NCBI GenBank assembly: GCA_964515395.1
Contig: CAZERC010000013.1
Location: forward strand, 1-48,766
Source of the DNA: UBA1876 sp964515395
GTDB lineage: Bacteria > Synergistota > Synergistia > Synergistales > Thermovirgaceae
Reading direction: 5' to 3'
Length of the DNA: 48,766 bases
Under the pieces are notes generated by a model, which saw only the letters and a list, made by a program, of their open reading frames with translations, was not told the DNA's origin and did not search any database. Positions 1 to 9,008 of the stretch are shown here, in pieces; the stretch's first letter is position 1; each line of letters begins with the position of its first letter. Both the position numbers and the translations under genes were made by a program.

Positions 1-184
1 AGTCAATTCTCCCAGAAAGCGAAAATTTCGGCAATTCACCTCGAGAGGGGCGGGACCTGCCTTTTCAACATCATTTTCGGACACTTTCTCTCAGCCTTCC
101 GGTACAGGCGCTCTTTTTTGATTCAGGGCATTTACATCAGGGCGACGGGTTCTGAATCGGAAAGCGGTTTGAGGAAGGGGTGAA
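1..184. other. Window edge, no gene seen
   Basis: I see no convincing coding region or RNA gene here. The stretch lies downstream of the minus-strand GntR gene. No hairpin followed by a T-tract was found for that gene. Confidence 0.5.
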
Positions 185-874
185 TCAGCCCGCAAAGTGC
201 TTCCTGGCGAGTTCGATGTGCTCCCTGGCGGCAGTCTCGGCCCGCTCCCTGTCCTGGTCACGAATGGCTTCAAAAAGGATGCGGTGCTGGTCGAGGATGA
301 TCCTGGGCCAATTTCCGCCGGAAAAGACCATGGCCCGGCTGTGACCGATGTATTTTTCCTGGACCTGTGCAAAGTCCTCAAAGATCCGCGTCAGCAGCCG
401 GTTATGCGCCGCTTCCACGACGGCGAGATGGAGCAGGGCGTCCCAGCGGGCCCCTTCGCCGCTTTCGGCTTCCCCTTTTTGATAGATTTCCTCGAGGTGC
501 AGAAGGCATTGCCGGATTTTCCGGAGGTCTTCTTCGGTCCGCCTGGATGAGGCCAGTCCGGCCGCGGAAACCTCGATGATCCCCCGAACTTCCAGCAGGT
601 CCCGGAGCATGTTTTCCGGCCAGAGAACCACCGAGGAGAGGTTCGACGAGGCCCCGGCTCCCGGTTGCTCCTTCACGAAAACGCCTTCCCTGCCCCTGAC
701 TTCGATGACGTCCATGCATTCCAGCATGACCAGAGCCTCACGCAGGAGATTCCGGCTCACGTCGAAATGCCTTGAAAGGTCCCTTTCCGGCAGGAGCTTT
801 CCCTTTTCGATGATCGTCCCGTCCCGGATGGCCTCGAGAATTCTTTCGGAAAGTTTCTGTCTCGTGTTGGTCAA
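185..874 (-). CDS. GntR family regulator, FadR/FCD subfamily
   Basis: Transcription factor of 229 aa. An N-terminal winged helix of about 70 residues (PERDLSRHFDVSRNLLREAL) is followed by an all-helical FCD ligand-binding domain (DALLHLAVVEAAHNRLL, then a C-terminal REHIELARKH with possible metal or ligand histidines). The open frame runs to 1078, but the upstream part is not regulator-like. A TTG at 874 lies 8 nt after AAAGGAG and starts right before the helix-turn-helix, so I chose it. The gene diverges from ilvD, and a FadR/PdhR-type palindrome lies between them. I infer control of ilvD and possibly of itself. The effector is unknown; this family usually senses small organic acids or fatty acyl groups. 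Confidence 0.85.
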   Translation of the reverse strand: MTNTRQKLSERILEAIRDGTIIEKGKLLPERDLSRHFDVSRNLLREALVMLECMDVIEVRGREGVFVKEQPGAGASSNLSSVVLWPENMLRDLLEVRGIIEVSAAGLASSRRTEEDLRKIRQCLLHLEEIYQKGEAESGEGARWDALLHLAVVEAAHNRLLTRIFEDFAQVQEKYIGHSRAMVFSGGNWPRIILDQHRILFEAIRDQDRERAETAAREHIELARKHFAG

Positions 875-904
875 GGAATGACTCCTTTCGGATTGTTCCA
901 ATCC

Positions 905-933
905 TTGTGTTCGCCAGACCAGTATATTACAAT
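905..933 (+). promoter_or_regulatory. Probable ilvD promoter
   Basis: TTGTGT at 905-910 is separated by 17 nt from TACAAT at 928-933, a reasonable sigma70-type match. Transcription would begin near 940, just before the palindrome at 943-955, so a bound regulator would block it. Confidence 0.5.
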
Positions 934-942
934 ACACGGAAA

Positions 943-966
943 TTGGTAGGACCAAGGTAGGATCAA
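943..966. promoter_or_regulatory. GntR/FadR-type operator with 11-bp tandem repeat
   Basis: TTGGTAGGACCAA (943-955) is a palindrome of the form TTGGT-N3-ACCAA. This matches the TGGTNNNACCA core known for FadR/PdhR-type regulators. The same bases begin an 11-bp direct repeat: GGTAGGACCAA (945-955) then GGTAGGATCAA (956-966). It lies between a FadR-type regulator gene and ilvD. Binding is inferred. Confidence 0.55.
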
Positions 967-1033
967 ATTGAAAAGGGGTGTGCCGGGATCGATGTAGGGC
1001 ATTTCTGACATGAAGGAAAGGACGTGTTGTTCC

Positions 1034-2695
1034 ATGAACAGCGACAGGGCAAAAAAGGGGCATGAACGGGTACCTCATCGTTCACTCCTGAAAGCGGGCG
1101 GTTTCACGGACTGGGAGATCAGGCGTCCATGGATCGGCGTGGTGAACGCTTATAACTCCATCATTCCGGGGCATACCCATCTCAACAGGATCGCCCAGGC
1201 TGCAAAATACGGGGTCTACGCCGCAGGGGGACTGCCGCTCGAATTTCCCGTCATCGGAATCTGTGACGGCATCGCCATGAACCATCCGGGAATGAGATTT
1301 TCCCTTCCGAGCCGGGAGCTCATCATGGATTCCATCGAGGTCATGGCCAAGGGGCATGCCCTGGACGGCCTCGTTCTGGTGACCAACTGCGACAAGATCA
1401 TTCCCGGCATGGCCATGGCCGCGGCGAGACTCGACATTCCCGCCGTGGTCATCAGCGGCGGGCCGATGCTTGCGGGGAAGGGTCCCAAAGGGGCCATGGA
1501 CCTCAGCAGCGCCTTCGAGGCCGTCGGAGAGTTTGCTTCACGGAAGATCGGAGAAGAGGAACTCAAGGCCGTGGAGGATGCCGCCTGTCCCACCTGCGGC
1601 TCCTGCGCGGGGATGTTCACCGCCAACACCATGAACTGCATGATGGAAGCCCTTGGGCTCGCACTTCCGGGCAATGGGACCATACCGGCCGTGTTTGCAG
1701 CCCGTGAGCGGCTTGCCAAGGAAGCGGGACTTGCGGTGATGACCCTGGTGGAAAAGGATATCCGGCCCGGCCGTATCCTGACGCGCGAGGCTTTCGAGAA
1801 CGCCGTCGCCGTCGACATGGCCCTTGGCGGTTCCACCAACACGGCATTGCACCTTCCCGCCATAGCCCATGCCGCGGGCATCCGTCTGACCCTTGACGAC
1901 ATGGATGCCATCAGCCGCAGGACACCCCATCTCTGCAGCATGAGCCCCGCAGGCAGGCACCACATCGAAGACCTTCACCAGGCCGGAGGCATTCAGGCCG
2001 TCATGGCCAGACTCGGGGCCGCGGGCCTGATCCACCGGGACGGGGTGACGGTGACGACACGCACGGTGGCGGAGAACTTTGAAAGTGCAGCCGTCGCCGA
2101 TGAATCGGTGATCCGGCCCCTGGACGACCCTTATCATGCCGAAGGGGGCATAGCCGTCCTCAAGGGAAGCCTCGCTCCCGAGGGTTCGGTGGTCAAACAG
2201 GTTGCCGTCCTTCCGGAGATGATGAAGCATACAGGGCCGGCGAGGGTTTTCGACTGCGAGGAGGACGCTTCCTCGGCCATCATGGCCGGAAAGATCAAGG
2301 CAGGGGACGTGGTGGTCATTCGTTACGAGGGTCCCAAAGGCGGACCGGGAATGCGCGAAATGCTCGGCCCTACGTCGACCATTGCCGGAATGGGTCTCGG
2401 CGGCTCCGTCGCCCTCATTACCGACGGGCGCTTTTCGGGAGCCACGAAAGGGGCTTCCATCGGGCATGTCTCGCCGGAAGCGGCTGCAGGGGGTCCTGTG
2501 GGCCTCGTGAAAGAAGGCGACACCATTTCCATCGACATCCAGGCCAGGAGGCTGGATTTGCTGGTGGACGAGGAGGAGCTGGCGAGGCGCAGGGCTTCCT
2601 TCGAGCCGAAACCACAGGAGGCGGACAGCTCCTTCCTCGAACGGTACCGCCATTTCGTCACTTCCGGAACCACGGGTGCCGTCTTCGAAAAATAG
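1034..2695 (+). CDS. ilvD: Dihydroxy-acid dehydratase
   Basis: Dehydrates 2,3-dihydroxy-isovalerate and 2,3-dihydroxy-3-methylvalerate to the 2-keto acids of valine and isoleucine synthesis, in the cytoplasm. The 553-aa length is normal. The N-terminus (NSDRAKKGHERVPHRSLLKA) fits the family. CDK at 119-121 supplies an Fe-S cysteine and the carbamylated lysine that binds metal in characterised relatives. CPTCGSC (185-191) holds further cysteines, SRE (E95) is a metal ligand, and TDGRFSG is the catalytic serine region. An in-frame ATG at 1010 exists, but ATG 1034 fits the family start and has AAGGA 11 nt upstream. The gene stands alone, convergent with the ilv-leu operon and divergent from the GntR gene. 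Confidence 0.95.
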   Translation: MNSDRAKKGHERVPHRSLLKAGGFTDWEIRRPWIGVVNAYNSIIPGHTHLNRIAQAAKYGVYAAGGLPLEFPVIGICDGIAMNHPGMRFSLPSRELIMDSIEVMAKGHALDGLVLVTNCDKIIPGMAMAAARLDIPAVVISGGPMLAGKGPKGAMDLSSAFEAVGEFASRKIGEEELKAVEDAACPTCGSCAGMFTANTMNCMMEALGLALPGNGTIPAVFAARERLAKEAGLAVMTLVEKDIRPGRILTREAFENAVAVDMALGGSTNTALHLPAIAHAAGIRLTLDDMDAISRRTPHLCSMSPAGRHHIEDLHQAGGIQAVMARLGAAGLIHRDGVTVTTRTVAENFESAAVADESVIRPLDDPYHAEGGIAVLKGSLAPEGSVVKQVAVLPEMMKHTGPARVFDCEEDASSAIMAGKIKAGDVVVIRYEGPKGGPGMREMLGPTSTIAGMGLGGSVALITDGRFSGATKGASIGHVSPEAAAGGPVGLVKEGDTISIDIQARRLDLLVDEEELARRRASFEPKPQEADSSFLERYRHFVTSGTTGAVFEK

Positions 2696-2728
2696 CGGTC
2701 CTTTCATCTTCCCGGGCGAAGAAAATCA

Positions 2729-2764
2729 AGGCGGGACGGGCATTAATGCCCGTCCCGCCTTTTT
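2729..2764. terminator. Shared terminator of ilvD and the ilv-leu operon
   Basis: A perfect 32-bp palindrome (2729-2760, 16-bp arms, GGCGGGACGGGC type) is followed by T4 on the plus strand. It sits between two convergent genes. The plus-strand direction is stronger; the minus-strand T-tract is weak. Confidence 0.9.
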
Positions 2765-2781
2765 CCGGCACAAAGAAAGGT

Positions 2782-4461
2782 TCAGATTTTTGAAGGGTGG
2801 AGGAACTCCTCGAGACGGCCCCCTGCCGGGACCATTGGATAGACCAGCTCTTCAGTTGAGATCGGGCATTCCACCAGGGAGGGACCTTTCGCGGCGAAGG
2901 CGCCGTCCAGGGCGTCATCAAGCTGTGAGCTGTCGAGAACCGTCCAGGTGGAGAATCCGAAGGCCTGGGCGACCCGCGAAATGGAGCAGGCGGGTTCTAC
3001 ACAGGTATGGACGTAGCGCTTGTTCCAGAAAAGTTCCTGCCATTGCCGAACCATGCCCAGGCTGCCGTTGTTGAAGACGACGACCCGGATGGGAAGCCCG
3101 TAACGGACGCAGGTTTCGAGCTCTTGCACGTTCATGAAAAAGCTGCCGTCGCCGGAAAGGCATGTGACAGGACGGCCGGGCCTGGCGAAGGCGGCTCCGA
3201 TGGCCGCGGGAAGCCCGTAGCCCATGGTGCCGAGACCGCCCGAGGTGATGAAGGTGCGCGGCGTTGACGTCTTCCAGTGCAGTGCCGCCCACATCTGGTG
3301 CTGACCGACCTCGGTGGTGACGATATCCTCAGGGGCGACACGTGACCGGACCCTGTGGATGACGTCCACCGGGTCGAGTTTCGGACCGGGAGTCGCCTGC
3401 CCAGCATAGGTTTCGCGGACCTTGTGGATCTCCTCAAGCCATTTCTCGTGACTTTCCCCGGACCCACCAGGACTTTCGATAAATTTTTTGAGAATTCGCG
3501 GCAGAGGCCCCTGAAGGGGGAAATCGGTTCTGACGTTTTTCCCGAACTCCGCCTTGTCGATGTCGGCATGGATGATTTTGGCACCCGAGGCGAAATTCGT
3601 CTTGTCCCCCGTGGAGCGGTCGCTGAAGCGGACTCCTGCTGCGAGGACGAGGTCGGCCTTGCTGACGGCCGTATTGGCCCAGGGAGTGCCATGCATACCA
3701 ACCATGCCGAGGGAGAGCGGGTGATCCTCGGGAAAGGAGCCCTTTCCCATGAGCGTCGTGGCCACGGGAATCTCTGCTTCTGTGGCGAGACTGAAGAGTT
3801 CCTTCGAGGCCTTCGAAATGATTGCGCCGCCGCCGGCGATGATGACGGGGCGCCTTGCTGTGGCGAGGGCCTCTGCAGCCTCTTCGAAAAGGTGAAGGTC
3901 TTCTTTCCCTTCGGGGTTGTAGCCTGGGAAATCCATATCTTCAGGGTATTCGAATGTCCCGGACGCCTTCTGGATGTCCGAGGGAATGTCCACGAGCACG
4001 GGGCCGGGCCTTCCCGTCGATGCGATGAGGAAAGCCCCCTTGAGTGCCCGGGGCAATTCCTCCAGGGAACGGATCAGGAAACTGTGTTTCACCAGGGGCA
4101 GGGAACAGCCGAAGATGTCCGCCTCCTGGAAGGCGTCGGTTCCGATGGCGCTCGTGGGGGCCTGCCCCGTCAAGACCACGAGGGGGACGGAGTCCATATG
4201 GGCATTGGCCAGTCCGGTGACGATATTCGTCGCCCCGGGGCCGGAGGTGGCGATGCAGACGCCCGTTTTGCCCGTGACCCTGGCATAGCTGTCGGCCGCA
4301 TGGCAGGCAGCCTGTTCATGCCTGGTGAGAATCGTTGTGAAAGATGCGTCTTTCAGTGCGTCATACAAGGGGATGACGGAACCGCCTGGAATGCCGAAAA
4401 CATGTTCCACGCCTTCGGATTCCAGGGCACGGACGATCATTTGTGCTCCGGTCATGCTCAT
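2782..4461 (-). CDS. ilvB: Acetolactate synthase, large (catalytic) subunit
   Basis: Thiamine-diphosphate enzyme that condenses two pyruvates, or pyruvate with 2-oxobutyrate, in the first common step of branched-chain synthesis. At 559 aa it has the expected three domains. The N-terminal PYR domain has VFGIPGGSVIPLYDAL and the catalytic Glu in the RHEQAA motif. The middle FAD-binding domain follows, then the C-terminal TPP domain with GDGSFFMNVQELET and FNNGSLGMVRQWQ. ATG 4461 lies 9 nt after AGGAGT. It is the last gene of the operon, starting 7 bp beyond leuB, and far from its regulatory subunit ilvH at the front. No second catalytic subunit is seen in the window. Confidence 0.95.
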   Translation of the reverse strand: MSMTGAQMIVRALESEGVEHVFGIPGGSVIPLYDALKDASFTTILTRHEQAACHAADSYARVTGKTGVCIATSGPGATNIVTGLANAHMDSVPLVVLTGQAPTSAIGTDAFQEADIFGCSLPLVKHSFLIRSLEELPRALKGAFLIASTGRPGPVLVDIPSDIQKASGTFEYPEDMDFPGYNPEGKEDLHLFEEAAEALATARRPVIIAGGGAIISKASKELFSLATEAEIPVATTLMGKGSFPEDHPLSLGMVGMHGTPWANTAVSKADLVLAAGVRFSDRSTGDKTNFASGAKIIHADIDKAEFGKNVRTDFPLQGPLPRILKKFIESPGGSGESHEKWLEEIHKVRETYAGQATPGPKLDPVDVIHRVRSRVAPEDIVTTEVGQHQMWAALHWKTSTPRTFITSGGLGTMGYGLPAAIGAAFARPGRPVTCLSGDGSFFMNVQELETCVRYGLPIRVVVFNNGSLGMVRQWQELFWNKRYVHTCVEPACSISRVAQAFGFSTWTVLDSSQLDDALDGAFAAKGPSLVECPISTEELVYPMVPAGGRLEEFLHPSKI

Positions 4462-4468
4462 TTTCAGG

Positions 4469-5614
4469 TCACTCCTTTCCGCGAGGATTCAGGATCCCTT
4501 TCGTGATTTCCCCGCCCACCCGGGAAACGGTGGCGGATCCACCGAATTCGAAGGGAAGGTCCCTGGTTGCGCTTTTCGAGAGGTATTCACTGACGGCCTC
4601 TGCAACGGCTTCGGCGGCACCTGTTTCGCCGAGGTGTCGCAGCATGATGGCGGTGGATAAAACGGCGGCGACCGGGTTGGCACGACCCGTCCCGGCGATG
4701 TCCGGAGCGGAGCCGTGAACGGGCTCGAACATGGACAGCCCCTCCCCGATGTTGGCCCCCGCCGCCGTCCCCAGGCCTCCGGCGATGCCGGCCAGCAGGT
4801 CGCTGATGATGTCGCCGAACATGTTCGGCGTCAGGATGACGCCGTAGCGTCCGGGGTCCCTGACGAGGTGATAGCTGAGGGCGTCCACATTGGCCACGGA
4901 GCATTCCACGCCGTGTCCCGCCGCCTCGTCCTTGGCCGTTTCTTCCCAAAAGCCGTAGATCCACGAGAGGGCGTTGGATTTCGACGCCAACACGATGGTG
5001 TCTTCGTTCCGGGCTTTCGCGGTCTTGCATGCGTATTCCGTGATCCGGCGCACACCGGCCTCCGTGGCGATCCCCAACTGGACAGCCGCGCGACGGGAGG
5101 GCTCGAAGGCGAGGGAAACCTTTCCCTTGAGGTCGTAGGCGCTCCGCGAAGCCTCGAAGTCGATCCGGGAGGTTTTTTCGTCGCTTATGCCTCCGAGATT
5201 CATGTAGAAATCTTCGGTGTTCTCCCTGACCACGACGATGTCCACCGAATCGGCCTTTACGGGAAGCGGGACCCTGGGGAGGCTCTTCGCCGGTCTCAGG
5301 TTCACGTACTGGTCGAAATGAAACCGGAGCTTCAGGAGGATTCCCTGTTCGAGGATCCCCGGCTTGACGGCCGGGTCCCCGATGGCGCCCAGAAGCAGGG
5401 CGTCGTGGCTTGCGAATTCATCCAGCGCGCTTTCGGGGAGGATTTCGCCTGTTTCAAGATAATGTCCCGCACCGAAAGGGTAGTCCGTCCAGCGGATGTC
5501 AAAACCCCATGATCTGCCCGCAGCTTCGGCGACCCTCGAGGCCTCGGTCACGACCTCGGGTCCGATGCCGTCGCCTCCGATGCGTGCGATCCGGTAGGTC
5601 CTTTTTGCCGTCAT
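4469..5614 (-). CDS. leuB: 3-isopropylmalate dehydrogenase (isocitrate/isopropylmalate family)
   Basis: Oxidatively decarboxylates 3-isopropylmalate to 2-oxoisocaproate with NAD in leucine synthesis. The 381-aa protein has the family start (RIARIGGDGIGPEV), an LRFHFDQYVNLRP segment for substrate contact, and the late NMFGDIISDLLAGI metal and active-site motif. The GDPAVKPGILEQG loop resembles the tartrate/isopropylmalate branch more than the enteric LeuB type. The operon context supports LeuB. ATG 5614 overlaps the leuD stop in an ATGA (5611-5614) and has AAAGGAGG about 9 nt upstream. The frame is open beyond it, but that stretch lies within leuD. Confidence 0.9.
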   Translation of the reverse strand: MTAKRTYRIARIGGDGIGPEVVTEASRVAEAAGRSWGFDIRWTDYPFGAGHYLETGEILPESALDEFASHDALLLGAIGDPAVKPGILEQGILLKLRFHFDQYVNLRPAKSLPRVPLPVKADSVDIVVVRENTEDFYMNLGGISDEKTSRIDFEASRSAYDLKGKVSLAFEPSRRAAVQLGIATEAGVRRITEYACKTAKARNEDTIVLASKSNALSWIYGFWEETAKDEAAGHGVECSVANVDALSYHLVRDPGRYGVILTPNMFGDIISDLLAGIAGGLGTAAGANIGEGLSMFEPVHGSAPDIAGTGRANPVAAVLSTAIMLRHLGETGAAEAVAEAVSEYLSKSATRDLPFEFGGSATVSRVGGEITKGILNPRGKE

Positions 5615-6126
5615 GAGGAGGCCCTCCTTTTTTCGAGCTCGCGGCTGACCCAGGGAACGAGCCCGCCCGAGTCGAGGAGGTCCTGGAGGAAATCGGCAAA
5701 AGGAGGAAACGTCCATGCTTCGCCGGTGGCGAGGTTCAGGATGCGTCCCTCGGCGGGCCGGACCTCCACGTCATCACCTTTTCGGATTCCCTTTGCCGCC
5801 TCGGGGCATTCGAAGATGGGAAGCCCGACATTGAAGGCGTTCCTGTAGAAGATCCTTGCGAAGGATGCGGCGATGACGCAGCCGCAGCCTGCGCCCAGAA
5901 GCGCCAGTGGGGCGTGTTCCCGCGAGGAGCCGCAGCCGAAGTTTTCTCCCGCCACGAGAATGTCCCCTTTGGGGAAGGTCTTCGGGAAACCTGGATCGAT
6001 GCCTTCCATGCAGTGGGCGCCTAGTTCCTTCGGGTCATCGGTCACAAGGTACCGGGCGGGGATGATGACGTCGGTGTCCACGTCGTCCCCGAAGATCCAC
6101 GCTTGTCCGGTGATGGTCTTATTCAT
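5611..6126 (-). CDS. leuD: 3-isopropylmalate dehydratase, small subunit
   Basis: Swivel-domain subunit that pairs with LeuC to isomerise 2- to 3-isopropylmalate. It is 171 aa, a normal length. Key segments are DDVDTDVIIPARYL near the N-terminus and GENFGCGSSREHAPLAL, the conserved substrate-binding loop. ATG 6126 lies inside the 3' end of leuC (8-bp overlap) with GGAGGT upstream, so translation is probably coupled. Its stop overlaps the leuB start. Confidence 0.94.
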   Translation of the reverse strand: MNKTITGQAWIFGDDVDTDVIIPARYLVTDDPKELGAHCMEGIDPGFPKTFPKGDILVAGENFGCGSSREHAPLALLGAGCGCVIAASFARIFYRNAFNVGLPIFECPEAAKGIRKGDDVEVRPAEGRILNLATGEAWTFPPFADFLQDLLDSGGLVPWVSRELEKRRASS

Positions 6127-7417
6127 CGTCTTTTACCTCCAGCGACGAAAGGTCCGTCTCCGAAAGGACCTCCCGGGGATCGGCGATACGGCCTTTCAGG
6201 GCCGAGGCCGCCGCCACGAGGGGGCCGGCCAGGATGACCTCGCTTTCGGGGTGCCCCATTCTGCCGACGAAATTCCTGTTGCTGGTGGAAACACACCGCT
6301 CGCCGGGTGCGAGGATTCCCATGTGCCCGCCCAGGCAGGGGCCGCAGGTCGGAGTGCAGACAGAAGCACCGGCCTCGATGAACGTCTTGATATATCCATT
6401 TTCAAGGGCCGCTTTGTAGACCTCACAGGAGGCGGGGATGACCACCAGGCGGACTTCGGGGTGGACCTGTCCGCCCTTCAGAAGAAGTGCGGCCTGCTCC
6501 AGATCCCTGAGCCTCCCGTTGGTACAGGAACCGATGAAAACCTGGTGGATGGGCTCGTCATCACATTCGGCGGCGGGCTTCACCTTTGCCGGGGAATGGG
6601 GCAGCGCCACGAGGGGGCGCAGTTCTTCCAGGTCTATCTCGACGGTTTCGGCGCAGGAAGCGCCTTCGTCGGGGTAAAGGGGCGAGAAGTCCCTTGCCGC
6701 CCGTTTTCGCGCATAGGAGAGGATTCTTTCGTCAGGGACGAAAAGACCCGTCTTCGCGCCCGTTTCCACGGCCATGTTGGAGATGGTGAAACGGTCGTCC
6801 ATGGGAAGGTCCTCCACTGCGGGACCTTCAAACTGGAGCGCCTTGTACCGGGCCCCCTGGACGCCGATTTTCCCCAAAAGGGCAAGGACCAGGTCCTTGC
6901 CCCCGATCCATGCCCGTCGTCGGCCGGTGAAGACGACCCGGACCGTCTCGGGGACACGGAGCCAGGTTTCTCCAAGGGCCCAGGCCCCGGCCAGGTCGGT
7001 GCTTCCCATGCCGGTGGCGAAAGCTCCGAGGGTGCCTCCCGTGCAGGTGTGGCTGTCGGCTCCCACCACCACCTCGCCGGGGAGGATCAGTCCCTGTTCG
7101 GGCAGGAAGGTGTGCTCGATGCCGACGCGGCCCTGTTCCCAGTAAAGCATGCCCTGCTCGAGGGCGAATTCCCGCCCCTCCTTTGTCTGGGTGGCGGCGG
7201 CGATGTCCTTGTTGGGCGTAAAGTGGTCAGGCAGCAGGGCGCATCGGGTTTTGTCAAAGACGGTTTCAGCGCCCATTTTCCTGAAGGCCCTGGCCGCGGG
7301 CGGCCCCGTGATGTCGTTGGCGAAGGCGAAGTCCACCCTGACACGGCAGATCTCTCCCGTGGCCGCCTTCTGGTCCGTGTGTGAAGCGATGATGGCGCTA
7401 GCCAGCGTCCGGGACAT
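6119..7417 (-). CDS. leuC: 3-isopropylmalate dehydratase, large subunit
   Basis: Aconitase-superfamily [4Fe-4S] subunit of isopropylmalate isomerase, 432 aa. Cluster cysteines are visible in GSCTNGR and in CTPTCGPCLGGH. VGADSHTCTGGTLGAFATG is the conserved substrate region. The start overlaps the end of leuA by 20 bp, with GGGAG upstream. A second, divergent LeuC-type protein is at 45140-46408; this copy is the biosynthetic one by context. Confidence 0.95.
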   Translation of the reverse strand: MSRTLASAIIASHTDQKAATGEICRVRVDFAFANDITGPPAARAFRKMGAETVFDKTRCALLPDHFTPNKDIAAATQTKEGREFALEQGMLYWEQGRVGIEHTFLPEQGLILPGEVVVGADSHTCTGGTLGAFATGMGSTDLAGAWALGETWLRVPETVRVVFTGRRRAWIGGKDLVLALLGKIGVQGARYKALQFEGPAVEDLPMDDRFTISNMAVETGAKTGLFVPDERILSYARKRAARDFSPLYPDEGASCAETVEIDLEELRPLVALPHSPAKVKPAAECDDEPIHQVFIGSCTNGRLRDLEQAALLLKGGQVHPEVRLVVIPASCEVYKAALENGYIKTFIEAGASVCTPTCGPCLGGHMGILAPGERCVSTSNRNFVGRMGHPESEVILAGPLVAAASALKGRIADPREVLSETDLSSLEVKDDE

Positions 7418-8951
7418 CCAGAGACACTCCCTTCGCCGCCGCGAGCTGGTACAGCCGGTTGACGGCGTTCACGTAGGCCTTGATGCTGGCTTCGATGACG
7501 TCGGTGCTCGCGCCACGCCCCTGGGCGGTCATGCCCCCCATACGCAGGGAAATCCGGGCTTCGCCGATGGCATCGGATTTCTCGCTGACGGCGGTTATCC
7601 GGTAGGCGGCCAGCTCCGGATCGATGCCCATGAGGCGCTTGAGGGCGGCATAGGAAGCGTTGACGGGGCCGTTTCCCGTCGCGGCGTCGGTCACTTCCTT
7701 TTCGCCGTCGAGGAGGGTGATGGTGGCCGTCCCTCGACCCTCCGCGGCCTGGACGGAGAAACTCTTGAGGGCATACTTCCTCAAGGGATTGACGGCAAGG
7801 ATTTCATCCACCACGAGGGCCTCGATGTCGCCGTCGGTGACGCTTTCCTTCCTGTCGCAAAGGTCCTTGAACAGGCGAAAAGCCTCGGCGACCTGGTCTT
7901 TGGTCAGGCTGAAGCCGAGATCTTCCACGCGCTTTGTAAAGGCATGCCGTCCGGAGTGCTTGCCCAAAACAAGCTGGCTTCCTGGAGCCCCTACATCCTC
8001 GGGCCGCATGATTTCGTAGGTGGCCCGGTTGCAGAGGACGCCGTGCTGATGGATTCCGGCTTCGTGGGCGAAGGCGTTGGAGCCGACGATGGCCTTGTTG
8101 GGGGGGACCGTAAAGCCTGTAAGGTTGGAGACGAGCCTGCTCACGCCGTAGAGACGGGTCGTGTCAAGCCTGGTTTGCGTGCCGTAATGTTCCCGCTTCG
8201 TTTTGAGCGCCATGGCGATTTCCTCCATAGAAGCGTTGCCTGCCCGCTCGCCGAGCCCGTTGACGGTGCACTCCACCTGGCGTACGCCGCGCTTGACCGC
8301 TTCCAGGGAATTGGCCACGGCGAGCCCGAGGTCGTTGTGGCAATGGCAGGACCAGGTGACATTTTCAGGAGCATCGGTCCGGCGGATGATTTCCTCCACG
8401 AAGGACGAAAACTCGCCGGGCAGGGCGTATCCCACGGTGTCGGGGATGTTCAGCGTGGTGGCGCCGCAACTGACGGCCGTCCGGAAGACCTCCACGAGAA
8501 AATCCATGTCGGACCGGCTGGCATCTTCCGCCGAAAACTCCACGTCCTCCACGAGGCTTCCGGCCTGTGTCACGGCACGCCGGGTTTCTTCGAGGACCTC
8601 CTCGCGGCTCATTTTGAGCTTGTACTCGAGATGGATGTCACTGGTGGCGATAAAGGTATGGATCCTGGGTTTTTTCGCGTCTTTCACGGCCCTGTAGGCG
8701 GCGTCGATGTCCTCCGCCCGGGTCCTGGCGAGGCCTGCGATGACGGGCCCTTCCACTTCCCGGGCAATGCGCTCAACGGCTTCGAAATCACCGGGCGACG
8801 AAGCGGGAAAACCCGCCTCGATAACGTCGACGCCCAGGCGGCCCAACTGGTGGGCGATCTGGATCTTCTCGGCGGTGTTCAGGTTTACACCCGCCGCCTG
8901 TTCTCCGTCTCTCAGGGTGGTATCGAAAATCCGTACGTGATCCTCGCTCAT
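7398..8951 (-). CDS. leuA: 2-isopropylmalate synthase
   Basis: Condenses acetyl-CoA with 2-oxoisovalerate, the committed step of leucine synthesis. The 517-aa long form has an N-terminal TIM barrel with FDTTLRDGEQAAGV, a metal-binding HCHNDLGLAVANS and NGLGERAGN. The last ~130 residues (from about ESVTDGDIEALVV) form the LeuA allosteric domain, so leucine feedback is likely. ATG 8951 follows AGGAGG. A GC-rich hairpin lies between ilvC and this gene. Confidence 0.95.
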   Translation of the reverse strand: MSEDHVRIFDTTLRDGEQAAGVNLNTAEKIQIAHQLGRLGVDVIEAGFPASSPGDFEAVERIAREVEGPVIAGLARTRAEDIDAAYRAVKDAKKPRIHTFIATSDIHLEYKLKMSREEVLEETRRAVTQAGSLVEDVEFSAEDASRSDMDFLVEVFRTAVSCGATTLNIPDTVGYALPGEFSSFVEEIIRRTDAPENVTWSCHCHNDLGLAVANSLEAVKRGVRQVECTVNGLGERAGNASMEEIAMALKTKREHYGTQTRLDTTRLYGVSRLVSNLTGFTVPPNKAIVGSNAFAHEAGIHQHGVLCNRATYEIMRPEDVGAPGSQLVLGKHSGRHAFTKRVEDLGFSLTKDQVAEAFRLFKDLCDRKESVTDGDIEALVVDEILAVNPLRKYALKSFSVQAAEGRGTATITLLDGEKEVTDAATGNGPVNASYAALKRLMGIDPELAAYRITAVSEKSDAIGEARISLRMGGMTAQGRGASTDVIEASIKAYVNAVNRLYQLAAAKGVSLDVPDAG

Positions 8952-8973
8952 GTGAAGTTCCTCCTGTCTGGGG

Positions 8974-9000
8974 GCGTGGGGCGGCTCTGCCGCCCCACGC
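8974..9000 (-). other. Intercistronic hairpin between ilvC and leuA
   Basis: A perfect 12-bp stem (8974-8985 with 8989-9000) and a 3-nt loop, with no T-tract on either side. It may set mRNA stability or partly reduce leu gene expression relative to ilvHC. A full terminator is unlikely. Confidence 0.6.
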
Positions 9001-9008
9001 GTGCCTGG

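Noticed and set aside
185..1078. Full 297-codon frame as the GntR protein
   Set aside because: The first 68 codons overlap the ilvD promoter and lack domain sense. The TTG at 874 has a proper ribosome site.
8974..9000. Calling the ilvC-leuA hairpin a terminator
   Set aside because: There is no T-tract on the transcribed side, and the leu genes would lose their only visible promoter.
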